Assembly (NCBI GenBank): GCA_002421005.1
Contig: DIJC01000018.1
Location: forward strand, 1-64,000
Source: Enterobacteriaceae bacterium UBA5654
Lineage (GTDB): Bacteria; Pseudomonadota; Gammaproteobacteria; Enterobacterales; Enterobacteriaceae
Reading direction: 5' to 3'
DNA length: 64,000 bases
Shown: positions 1 through 6,939 of the stretch, piece after piece
Numbering within the stretch: position 1 is the first letter of the stretch
How the letters are laid out: the number at the start of each line of letters is the position of its first letter
Made by a program: the position numbers and the translations under genes
Notes under the pieces: model-generated
Told to the model about the DNA's origin: nothing
What the model saw: only the letters and a program-made list of their open reading frames with translations
The model's database searches: none

Positions 1-134
1 GGCTAAGGGGTCCACCAAACCTCACCCGGGGCACGTCCTGCCCCCTCTCCCTTGAGGGAGAGGTCCGGCTCAGGCTAAGGGTCCACCAAACTCCACCCGG
101 GGCACGTCCTGCTCCCTCTCCCTTGAGGGAGAGG
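1..134. repeat. Two tandem copies of a 71-bp-period intergenic repeat
   Basis: Bases 1-63 and 73-134 are near-identical direct copies. Each ends in a perfect palindrome, CCTCTCCCT-TG-AGGGAGAGG (44-63 and 115-134), which would fold as a 9-bp hairpin in RNA. A partial continuation (GGGGAGAGGGGG) follows to about 149. This looks like one of the dispersed intergenic palindromic repeats of enterobacteria; the family was not identified. The array may continue upstream of the window edge. Confidence 0.8.
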
Positions 135-244
135 GCTGGGGAGAGGGGGGAATTGCGGGTACTTAACACAACCAGGCCCGATTACCCGAGCCTCTGAAGA
201 AGATAAATTTGGCTGAAAGCCTGACTCCTTCGCGTTATTTTCAG

Positions 245-276
245 GCATTTGTATGAATTTTTATTCATACAAATGC
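245..276. repeat. Perfect 14-bp inverted repeat
   Basis: GCATTTGTATGAAT (245-258) and its exact complement (263-276) flank a TTTT loop, just beyond the stop of the minus-strand nucleoside transporter gene. It is AT-rich and has no T-run after it on the minus strand, so it is not a classic intrinsic terminator. It may be a transcript-end hairpin or a remnant of a mobile repeat end. Confidence 0.6.
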
Positions 277-316
277 TTAACCGACCAGCATCAGGGAACA
301 GGTTCCCCCGCTTTTC

Positions 317-1549
317 TTAATGCGCAATCAGGAAAAACAGCCCGGTCAATGCGGCGCTCATCAGATTCGACAGCGTACCGGCGAGGATCACCTTCGCCCC
401 CATTTTGGCGATAAAGCTTTTTTGCGCAGGCACAATCCCGCCCAGCACGCCGATCAGCGCCGCAGGCGCGGAGAGGTTGGCGAACCCCGCCAGCGCCATA
501 ATCACAATAATTTGTGAATAGTCGGAGAGGCTGTCTTTCAGCGGAATAAAGCTGGTATAGGCCACAAACTCATTGAGCACCAGCTTCTGCCCAAGCAAAT
601 TCCCCACTTGCAGGATCTCGGACGAAGGCACACCCAGCAGCCAGGCGACAGGGGCGAACAGGTAGCTGAAGATCAGTTGCAGGCTGACGTTTTCCATCCC
701 GAACAGACCGAACGCCCAGCCAAGCAGCCCGTTAACCATGGCAATCAGCGCAATCAACGCCAGCAGCATCGCGCCCACGTTCACTGCCAGCTTCAGCCCC
801 TGGCTGGCCCCGTTCGTGGCTGCTTCGACGATGTTAATCGGCTTTTCCTCGCCGGCAGCCATTTCGCCGGAAACGTCGGCGACGCTCTCCGTTTCGGTTT
901 CCGGGTAGAGGATCTTCGCCATCAGCAGCCCGCCTGGTGCGGACATAAACGACGCCGCCACCAGGTAGCGAATTTCAATCCCCATGCTGGCGTAGCCGAC
1001 TAACACCGATCCGGCAATCGACGCCACGCCGCCGCACATCAGGGCGAACAGCTCGGAGCGGGTCATTTTCGGCGCATACGGGCGCATCAGCACAAACACA
1101 TCGGTATTCCCGGCAAAAATATTGGCCGTTGCCGCCATCGACTCCGCCGGGCTGGTTTTCAACAGTTTATGAATACCGGTGCCAATGATGCGGATCGCCC
1201 ACTGCATAATGCCCAGGTAATACAGCACCGAGAACAGCGCCGACATAAAGATGATGATCGGCAGGACGTGGAAGGCGAACAGGAAGCCCATTTTAAAACG
1301 GCCCAGATCGCCAAACAGAAAGTTGATCCCCTCAGAAGAGTAGGTGAGTACGCCAGACAGACTGTTGGAAATCGCCAGCAGGATTTTTTCTCCCGCCGGG
1401 ACGTACAAAATAAACGCCGCCAGTCCGCCCTGAATGGCAAACGCGCCGCCCACGGTGCGCAGATTAATCGCCCGCCGGTTGGCGGAAAAGAGCAGCGCAA
1501 TCGCCAGCAGCACCACGATCCCCAGACACAGGATGAGAATTCGCATCAT
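317..1549 (-). CDS. NupC-family concentrative nucleoside transporter
   Basis: Inner-membrane, cation-coupled nucleoside uptake protein of the CNT family (410 aa, normal family length). The C-terminal half has the family signatures SELFALMCGG, GSVLVGYASMG, SFMSAPGG and LNEFVAYTSF. The substrate-contact loop, usually GQTEAPL, reads GNTDVFV at about residues 146-152, so the polar residues that contact the nucleobase in characterised members are changed (Q to N, E to D). The ATG overlaps the TGA of the upstream nucleoside hydrolase by 4 bp, and AAGGAGG lies just upstream; the second in-line ATG (1546) is better spaced and may be the true start. Family assignment is firm; the substrate is not known and may not be a standard nucleoside. 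Confidence 0.88.
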   Translation of the reverse strand: MMRILILCLGIVVLLAIALLFSANRRAINLRTVGGAFAIQGGLAAFILYVPAGEKILLAISNSLSGVLTYSSEGINFLFGDLGRFKMGFLFAFHVLPIIIFMSALFSVLYYLGIMQWAIRIIGTGIHKLLKTSPAESMAATANIFAGNTDVFVLMRPYAPKMTRSELFALMCGGVASIAGSVLVGYASMGIEIRYLVAASFMSAPGGLLMAKILYPETETESVADVSGEMAAGEEKPINIVEAATNGASQGLKLAVNVGAMLLALIALIAMVNGLLGWAFGLFGMENVSLQLIFSYLFAPVAWLLGVPSSEILQVGNLLGQKLVLNEFVAYTSFIPLKDSLSDYSQIIVIMALAGFANLSAPAALIGVLGGIVPAQKSFIAKMGAKVILAGTLSNLMSAALTGLFFLIAH

Positions 1550-2511
1550 CCCTCCTTATCGGCGTCAATAATTTTGCGAAACATGTCCCTGAACAGATTG
1601 TCGCGCTCAATGAATTGCACTACCCGAATCAGATGGCGACGGTTGTCAAAGCTCCAGCTCAGGTTGTCGTTGATGAGCGGGGCAGGGCGGTACTGGCAGG
1701 TGTACCAGTCCGGGTCCAGCACGTAACCGACGGTAGTGATATCCCAGATAACCTTGCGGGAAGCGAAGCCGATCCACGGACAGCGCGGGGCGATCTCCGC
1801 GAAATAGCTGCCGATGCGGCTGGTACTGGCGAAGTAAAACTGCATTTCCGGCACCGACGACGCCATGCAGTTCGCCACGCCGAAGCAGGGGATTTGCGTC
1901 AGCGCCACGCCGCTGTCAAACAGCACGCGGCTGGCGGCGATATCCTGCATCAAATTGAATTCCTGATTATCTTTCCAGTCGTAGCTGTTGCCGCCGAGCC
2001 AGATCACATGGATTTTGTCGATAATATCCGGGGCGAGCAGCAGGGCGCTGGCGATATTGGTCGGGGCGGCGATGCTAAGCACATGCAGCGTCTGCGTGGC
2101 GGAACGGGCGCGGGCAATCAAATCGGCGACGGCGGGCGAACATTCCGGCGTTTCGCTGCCGGTCAGGTAGCGCGTCGCGCCTTTAAAAATGCCCGGTCGC
2201 GCCTGACGCAGCGGGAGCTTTTCAAAGACCCGGTGGATCTCTTCGACGCTGAGCGTCATGCCCGTTTCAGGATTATCGATGTAAGTATGTGAGCTGCCTT
2301 CGCCAAAAAAATGGTTGGTAAACGGGGCGGCATACACTGCCTGAAGATCGAGGCGCTCCGGGTTAAGGTAAGCCCAGGCGATCGCCATTTGATCGTCGAT
2401 TTCGTTGTAAGTATCGCTGTCGATGACGATCGGCACGCGGCCGTTGGCCGGAACTGACATCAGCGAGATTCTTTTTTCCAGCGTTAACGCTGGCCATTGT
2501 GCGGTAGACAT
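1546..2511 (-). CDS. Inosine-uridine-type nucleoside hydrolase
   Basis: Calcium-dependent hydrolase expected to cleave the N-glycosidic bond of a nucleoside to base plus ribose (IUNH family, 321 aa from the chosen start). The N-terminal metal/substrate loop is visible as DSDTYNEIDDQ near residue 30, a subgroup variant of the usual DxDxxxDD motif. The start at 2511 is chosen over an upstream ATG (2559) because AAGGAA sits 8 bases before it. It is translationally coupled to the downstream CNT transporter by ATGA overlap, implying import followed by hydrolysis. The ribose-salvage kinase expected in such operons survives only as a fragment just upstream. Substrate preference is not predictable here. 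Confidence 0.85.
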   Translation of the reverse strand: MSTAQWPALTLEKRISLMSVPANGRVPIVIDSDTYNEIDDQMAIAWAYLNPERLDLQAVYAAPFTNHFFGEGSSHTYIDNPETGMTLSVEEIHRVFEKLPLRQARPGIFKGATRYLTGSETPECSPAVADLIARARSATQTLHVLSIAAPTNIASALLLAPDIIDKIHVIWLGGNSYDWKDNQEFNLMQDIAASRVLFDSGVALTQIPCFGVANCMASSVPEMQFYFASTSRIGSYFAEIAPRCPWIGFASRKVIWDITTVGYVLDPDWYTCQYRPAPLINDNLSWSFDNRRHLIRVVQFIERDNLFRDMFRKIIDADKEG

Positions 2512-2560
2512 AGCAATGTATTCCTTTAGTGAAAAATCATAAGTCACGCGAGAGATCAAA

Positions 2561-2583
2561 CATCGCCGTATCCGTCGGCGATG
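2561..2583 (-). terminator. GC-rich hairpin between kinase remnant and nucleoside hydrolase
   Basis: CATCGCCG (2561-2568) and CGGCGATG (2576-2583) form an 8-bp perfect stem with a 7-base loop. On the minus strand it is followed only by TTTGAT, so termination would be weak. It sits upstream of the nucleoside hydrolase and could act as an attenuator or processing stem. Confidence 0.45.
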
Positions 2584-2598
2584 CGTTTTATATCAATA

Positions 2599-2757
2599 TC
2601 AATCTATGAGTGAGTGGAGCCTTTCAATGACGGCGCTATGTTCCGGCATATTCGATGCCCCTTCGCGCTCCACGGCCAGCGATGCAAAGGCGCTGGCGTA
2701 GGTCAGCGCGGCAGTAATGTTTTCTCCGCGGGCGAGCTGGGCGGCGAGCGCGTTAAT
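2599..2757 (-). pseudogene. C-terminal remnant of a PfkB/ribokinase-family kinase
   Basis: The minus-strand reading beginning INALAAQLARGENITAAL and ending in EGASNMPEHSAVIERL matches the C-terminal helix region of ribokinases (family pattern: FNGALAxAL..G..L..A..FANAA.A..V...GA). Only about 50 residues remain of a roughly 300-residue enzyme; the ATP-binding and catalytic GAGD region is gone. The open frame extends upstream to 2829 with a basic, unrelated leader, so a short fusion peptide could still be made. The position upstream of a nucleoside hydrolase and CNT transporter fits a former hydrolase/kinase salvage operon. The assignment rests on motif reading alone. Confidence 0.6.
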
Positions 2758-2812
2758 TTTTACGCTTTTATTTTTCTTAATTTCAAGAAGGATAAAACGT
2801 TGGCGCATTTGC

Positions 2813-2940
2813 TTATAGCGACCAGACATAATTTACCCCGCGCTCCCCGACCACATCCGAAGGGCAGAAATGGGTAATTTAATGAATGTAAAAATAAATG
2901 CGGTAATTAACCCGGCAACCAGGGCAAGTAATATCTCCAT
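2813..2940 (-). pseudogene. Frameshifted XapX/DUF1427-like small membrane protein
   Basis: From ATG at 2940 (GGAGAAG 8 bases upstream) the product opens MEILLALVAGLITAFIFTF followed by IKLPIS, which resembles the first transmembrane hairpin and KLPIPAPP signature of XapX-domain proteins. The frame then stops early (35 aa, stop at 2833-2835). Adding one base after the APP-like codons restores a reading DVVGERGVNYVWSL to a stop at 2813-2815, close to the expected second half. A single-base deletion is the simplest explanation. Small XapX proteins do occur beside nucleoside catabolism genes, which fits the neighbours. It could instead be an intact 35-aa peptide. Confidence 0.45.
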
Positions 2941-3019
2941 TCGGCAACTTCTCCATGCGCTTATTTATATACGGATAATATCGATAAAAGGGACGGGGTG
3001 AATGCGGTTTAAATCACAT

Positions 3020-3052
3020 AAAAAAAACCCAATCGGACATTGCGTCCGGTTG
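3020..3052 (-). terminator. Rho-independent terminator (minus strand)
   Basis: GTCCGGTTG (3044-3052) pairs with CAATCGGAC (3030-3038; one G-U wobble) across a 5-base loop, and on the minus strand the stem is followed by GGG then a run of eight T (complement of 3020-3027). It would end transcripts coming from the mdaB-ygiN operon. Confidence 0.7.
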
Positions 3053-3187
3053 CCGAAAAAATAGCTTTTATTAAAGCCATTTGTTTTATTTATGTTTTCT
3101 ATGTGAATTGTTTGCATTTATTGAAATGGTGAATGTTTATTAACGCTTCACCGGGGCGGGCGGGAATATAAAACAGCGGTGGCTGAC

Positions 3188-3215
3188 CGGGCAAACCGGA
3201 TCGGAGGTTTGCCCG
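3188..3215 (-). terminator. Hairpin directly after ygiN
   Basis: CGGGCAAACC (3188-3197) and its perfect complement (3206-3215) form a 10-bp stem with an 8-base loop, 18 bases beyond the ygiN stop. There is no T-run, so it is probably an mRNA 3'-end stem acting with the terminator at 3020-3052. Confidence 0.55.
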
Positions 3216-3233
3216 TTCGCGCTACTGTTGCGG

Positions 3234-3548
3234 TCAGATACCGGCTTCGAGAATGCGAATGTGCGTTTCCAGTACGCTGCCTTTCACCGCTTCGCCGTGC
3301 GCTTTCATATGCGGCGTTTGCAGGTGCGCTTCAAGGTGAGCCACGCTTTCCCACTGTTCCAGCATGATGATGGAATCGGGAGCGGTAGTCTGGAAGCTGA
3401 CGCCCGCCGCGTGATCGACCAGCGGCGCATAGCCGTGGCAGCCTTCTTCCTGAAGTACGAGCGGAACAGTTTTCGCAAACTGATCCAGTACCGCCTGGCG
3501 GTGATGCTGTCCAGGACGGGTGCGAATTTCAGCAATAACGGTCAACAT
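3234..3548 (-). CDS. ygiN: Putative quinol monooxygenase YgiN
   Basis: Small ABM-fold protein (104 aa, same length as E. coli YgiN) that in E. coli oxidises menadiol and is thought to run a quinone redox cycle with MdaB. The sequence matches E. coli YgiN through almost its whole length, for example MLTVIAEIRTRPGQHHRQAV at the N-terminus and HLEAHLQTPHMKA near residue 75. AAGGAG lies 11 bases before the ATG. It follows mdaB by 35 bases on the same strand, so the two are probably cotranscribed. In E. coli parE follows ygiN; here the next genes are the nucleoside cluster instead. Confidence 0.95.
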   Translation of the reverse strand: MLTVIAEIRTRPGQHHRQAVLDQFAKTVPLVLQEEGCHGYAPLVDHAAGVSFQTTAPDSIIMLEQWESVAHLEAHLQTPHMKAHGEAVKGSVLETHIRILEAGI

Positions 3549-3583
3549 GGTTACTCAACTCCTTCTGTGAATAATTCCTGTAT

Positions 3584-4165
3584 TTAACCAAAAATCGCCG
3601 CCAGATGCTTGCGGTATTCTGCGATATCACGCGGGACGTCGGGCAATTTAATCACGTCGTTGGCGATAAATGTCGGCAGAGGTTCGAGCGCCAGGAACTG
3701 ATTCGCCTTGTGGAACGGCAGGTATACGCCGTCCACGCCGACGCCGTGGAAGAACTGTTCCGGGTCGGTAAATGCGTCCAGCGGCGCGTTCCAGGTCAGC
3801 GAAAGCATATATTTTTTGCCTTGCAGCAGGCCGCCGGAACCATACTTTTTGCTGGCGTCAGAGCGGGTACGACCGTCGCTGGCGTACAGTGCGCCATGAC
3901 CTTCGGTAAATACGTCATCGATATATTTTTTCACCGTCCAGGGGGCACCCATCCACCAGCCCGGCATTTGCCAGATGATAGTGTCGGCCCAGAGGAAATT
4001 CTGCACTTCCTCTTTCACGTCGTAGTCGCTTTCCGCACGCACTACGCGCACCTGATGACCGACGTCGCGCAGAAAGGTTTCTGCCACTTCGGTCATGGTG
4101 TCATTAAGCTGGCCGTTAGAGTGGGCGAATTTCTTCGCGCCGTTGATAATCAAAATATTGCTCAT
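3584..4165 (-). CDS. mdaB: NADPH:quinone oxidoreductase MdaB
   Basis: Flavodoxin-fold FAD enzyme that reduces quinones by two electrons with NADPH, avoiding semiquinone radicals. The 193-aa product has the usual length and begins MSNILIINGAKKFAHSNGQL, the conserved start of MdaB; the motif IIWQMPGWWMGAPW near residue 70 is typical of this group. The start at 4165 is chosen because the protein aligns with the family from this Met, although the frame is open further upstream. It lies 106 bases downstream of qseC and 35 bases upstream of ygiN on the same strand, as in E. coli apart from the missing ygiZ. Confidence 0.95.
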   Translation of the reverse strand: MSNILIINGAKKFAHSNGQLNDTMTEVAETFLRDVGHQVRVVRAESDYDVKEEVQNFLWADTIIWQMPGWWMGAPWTVKKYIDDVFTEGHGALYASDGRTRSDASKKYGSGGLLQGKKYMLSLTWNAPLDAFTDPEQFFHGVGVDGVYLPFHKANQFLALEPLPTFIANDVIKLPDVPRDIAEYRKHLAAIFG

Positions 4166-4271
4166 TGTGTGTTCCCGGTATATTGCGTTTGCCGGGTATT
4201 TTACGGCATGGGGCACAGCGGTAACATTGGCAAAATGAGCAAAGACTTTTGCGTTCAGAGCAATAATCAGA

Positions 4272-5621
4272 TCACCAGCGCACCTGAACATCAAACCCGC
4301 CTTCCGGCGCATGTGAGAACGTCACCGACATTTGATGCAGCGTGGCGATGCGCTGCACGATAGACAGCCCCAGCCCGCTGCCGGTTTCATCCTGCCCCGG
4401 CGGGCGGTAAAAGCGTTCGCCGAGCCGCGCCAGCGTTTCATCGCTGACGCCGGGACCGTTGTCACGCACCATAAAGCTTCGGCTGTTCAGCGTGACGTAA
4501 ACCTTGCTGCCCGGCGGACTGTAGCGCACGGCGTTGTCGAGCAGGTTACGCGCCAGCAGGCTTAATAGCAGCGGTTGCCCGGTCAGGGTGACGTTCTGGG
4601 CGGCGATATGCAGCCCCACCTCTACGCCCGCCTGATGCGCGGGATGATAAATATCCATCACCGCCGATTGCAGCAGATCGGCAAGGTGGACGGGTTGCAC
4701 GTCGTCGAGATTTTCCAGCGAATCCAGTCGCGACAGGGTCAGAAGCTGCTCCACCAGCCGCGCCGCGCGGTCGATGCCGGTATGCAATTGGGCCAGCGCT
4801 TTGCTGCGCGCGTCAGGATCGTCCATACAAAGCTGGGCGACCTCCGTCTGCACCTTCAGTGCGGTGAGCGGGCTGCGCAGCTCGTGCGCGGCATCGGATG
4901 TAAACCGTCGCTCGCGGGTCATCATTTCCCAGGTGCGCAGAAACAGATGGTTGAGCGCTTCGACCAGCGGGCGCACCTCGCTGGGTACGCCTTTGGTGCT
5001 CAGTGAGTCCGCCGATTCCGGCGAGCGGTGGCGCAGGGTGTGGGTCAGTCTCTTCAGCGGGCGCAGTTCGCGGCTTAACAGCGCGATCAGCAGCAGCAAC
5101 ATCAGCGGCAACGCAATCAGCCACGGCGTGAGCTGGGAGGTGATGATCTTCAGCGCCATCTCTTCGCGGTATTCCCACTCCTGGGCGACCACGATACGGT
5201 AGCGGTTATCCGGCGTCGTCAGCCATAACAAACGCCACGTGTCGTCGTCGGTGGTGAGATAGCCGTTTTCGAATCCATCCTGCTGATAATTATAAGGAAT
5301 ATCGCGGCCATTCTCGCCATCATGCAGCACCATCGTGCCGTCACTGCTGTAGATGGTAAAGGCCATCACGTCGTCGTCGTAGTGACCGTTTTTAACCTTG
5401 CGCGAGGGCGTCAGGGGCGGTTGCGGCAGGCGCAGTTCGTTAAAATCCATCGCGCTAAGCCGTCTGGCAAACTGGAGCTGCTGGGTATCAAACAGCGTGT
5501 TGAGCTGTTTTGCCGTCTGATGCCACGCCACCAGACTGGCGCAGCACCAGGCGGTGAGGGCCAGCAGTAAAAAGAGCAGGGTCAGCCTGACGCGCAGGCT
5601 CAGGCGCTGGGTAAAAATCAT
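4272..5621 (-). CDS. qseC: Sensor histidine kinase QseC
   Basis: Inner-membrane kinase that phosphorylates QseB; in E. coli and Salmonella it has been linked to catecholamine/AI-3 signals. The 449-aa product has a first membrane segment at about residues 10-30, a periplasmic domain, a second segment near 160-185, then a kinase core with the H-box TSDAAHELRSPLTALK, N-box NLLDNAVRYSP and G-boxes VRDNGPGVS and GSGLGLSIV. The ATG overlaps the qseB stop by 4 bases, implying translational coupling. Closely matches E. coli QseC over its full length. Confidence 0.95.
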   Translation of the reverse strand: MIFTQRLSLRVRLTLLFLLLALTAWCCASLVAWHQTAKQLNTLFDTQQLQFARRLSAMDFNELRLPQPPLTPSRKVKNGHYDDDVMAFTIYSSDGTMVLHDGENGRDIPYNYQQDGFENGYLTTDDDTWRLLWLTTPDNRYRIVVAQEWEYREEMALKIITSQLTPWLIALPLMLLLLIALLSRELRPLKRLTHTLRHRSPESADSLSTKGVPSEVRPLVEALNHLFLRTWEMMTRERRFTSDAAHELRSPLTALKVQTEVAQLCMDDPDARSKALAQLHTGIDRAARLVEQLLTLSRLDSLENLDDVQPVHLADLLQSAVMDIYHPAHQAGVEVGLHIAAQNVTLTGQPLLLSLLARNLLDNAVRYSPPGSKVYVTLNSRSFMVRDNGPGVSDETLARLGERFYRPPGQDETGSGLGLSIVQRIATLHQMSVTFSHAPEGGFDVQVRW

Positions 5622-6277
5622 GCGTCACCTAAGGTGTAGCCGATGCCATGCACGGTGCGAATAAATTCGTTACCGAGCTTGCGGCGCAGATGGTGGACGT
5701 GAACTTCCACGGTGTTGCTGGACACTTCATCATCCCAGGAATAGAGCTTTTCTTCGATCAACTTACGCGGCAGCACGCGCCCGGCGTTGCGCAGTAACAG
5801 TTCCAGCAGGGCAAATTCTTTCGGCTTGAGCGCGAGCGGTTCACCGGCAAGCGTCGCCACCAGATTGCCGGGGTCCAGCATGACCTGACCGTGGCGCAGT
5901 TCGCTGCGGGGCTTACCGTGGGCGCGGCGGATCACCGCTTCCAGCCGGGCGGCAACCTCAATGAGCGCAAATGGCTTGCACAGATAATCGTCCGCCCCGA
6001 GGCGCAGCCCTTCCACGCGCTGCGCCAGCGCATCGCGGGCGGTGAGGATCAGCACCGGCTCGTCGCGCCCTTTTTCGCGCCACTCGCGCAGAATATCAAG
6101 GCCGTCCATGCCGGGCAGCGTCAGATCGAGAATAACCGCATCGTAGGGCGCGCTATACAGCGCCGCGCGTCCGTCTTCACCTCTGGTAAACCAGTCGAGA
6201 TTAAAGCCCATTTTTGTTAATCCGGCTTTTAAGCCATCGCCGATCAGTTTGTCGTCTTCTATCAACAAAATACGCAT
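5618..6277 (-). CDS. qseB: Response regulator QseB
   Basis: OmpR-class response regulator (219 aa) paired with QseC. The receiver domain begins MRILLIEDDKLIGDGL, with phospho-acceptor Asp51 in VILDLTLPGMDG and the conserved Lys in DDYLCKPFALIE. The winged-helix DNA-binding domain occupies about residues 125-217 and ends HHLRRKLG...RTVHGIGYTLG. It heads the qseBC operon. A direct repeat fitting a QseB/PmrA box lies in the divergent promoter region shared with ygiW, so autoregulation is likely. Confidence 0.96.
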   Translation of the reverse strand: MRILLIEDDKLIGDGLKAGLTKMGFNLDWFTRGEDGRAALYSAPYDAVILDLTLPGMDGLDILREWREKGRDEPVLILTARDALAQRVEGLRLGADDYLCKPFALIEVAARLEAVIRRAHGKPRSELRHGQVMLDPGNLVATLAGEPLALKPKEFALLELLLRNAGRVLPRKLIEEKLYSWDDEVSSNTVEVHVHHLRRKLGNEFIRTVHGIGYTLGDA

Positions 6278-6357
6278 CTGACGCTCCTTGTGCCCCGATG
6301 AAGATAGCCTGCGATCTTCTCATACCCGGAACAGGCTGAAAATTTTTATTTTTTCCA

Positions 6358-6374
6358 GTTAAGAAGTTGTTAAG
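6358..6374 (+). promoter_or_regulatory. Putative QseB/PmrA box between qseB and ygiW
   Basis: GTTAAG-AAGTT-GTTAAG is a direct repeat of two six-base half-sites with 5-base spacing, matching the YTTAAK-N5-YTTAAK pattern of PmrA/QseB sites except at the first base of each half. It lies 80 bases upstream of qseB and 48 bases upstream of ygiW, suited to controlling both. Confidence 0.6.
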
Positions 6375-6422
6375 CATTACACTGTTTAATAAAGATGAAA
6401 TAAACCGAAGGGAGAAGATCAG

Positions 6423-6821
6423 ATGAAAAAATTTGCTGCAATGACGGCTATTCTTGCGATTTGCGCTGCCCCGGCGTTTGCTGCCACCCAGGGTGGATTT
6501 AACGGACCAAACGGCACCCAGAACGCCACGCAAAACGGGGGCTTCAATGGCCCGAACAGCAGCGCGGTCACGGTTGAGAATGCGAAAAAACTCAATGACG
6601 ATGCGCCGGTTACCCTGCGCGGTACGCTGGTTGAGCGAGTAGGCGACGAACTGTATCTGTTCAAAGATGCTTCCGGTACGATTAACGTCGATATCGACGA
6701 CAAGCGCTGGAACGGCGTGACCATTACCCCGCAGGATACCGTTGAAATTCAGGGGGAAGTCGATAAAGGCCGCAACTCTGTTGAAATTGATGTTAAGCAC
6801 GTCAATAAAGTGACGAAATAA
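6423..6821 (+). CDS. ygiW: YgiW/YdeI-family periplasmic stress protein (BOF domain)
   Basis: Small exported OB-fold (BOF) protein of the YgiW/YdeI stress-tolerance family, about the family's usual length (132 aa). A clear signal peptide MKKFAAMTAILAICAAPAFA is followed by a Gly/Asn/Gln-rich linker containing two near-identical GGFNGPN segments, then the BOF domain from about residue 50 (VENAKKLNDDAPVTLRGTL). GGAGAAG precedes the ATG. It is divergent from qseBC and next to the putative QseB box, matching its known QseB/PmrA-linked control in relatives. The precise biochemical role is not established. Confidence 0.93.
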   Translation: MKKFAAMTAILAICAAPAFAATQGGFNGPNGTQNATQNGGFNGPNSSAVTVENAKKLNDDAPVTLRGTLVERVGDELYLFKDASGTINVDIDDKRWNGVTITPQDTVEIQGEVDKGRNSVEIDVKHVNKVTK

Positions 6822-6830
6822 TCCCCTGCC

Positions 6831-6855
6831 GGGCCGGTTCTCCGGCCCTTTTTCT
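6831..6855 (+). terminator. Rho-independent terminator after ygiW
   Basis: GGGCCGG (6831-6837), TTCT loop, CCGGCCC (6842-6848) and then TTTTTCTTT form a classic intrinsic terminator 10 bases beyond the ygiW stop. Confidence 0.92.
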
Positions 6856-6939
6856 TTGTGACTCAACGCCGCAGATAGGGTAGTATCTGCGGCAATATTG
6901 CCCATCAATAGCCGGGTACAAGTTGAGGAATCACAATCA

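Noticed and set aside
1..134. Possible CRISPR array
   Set aside because: Only two long units with a conserved inner palindrome and a 9-base gap; no regularly spaced unique spacers and no cas genes.
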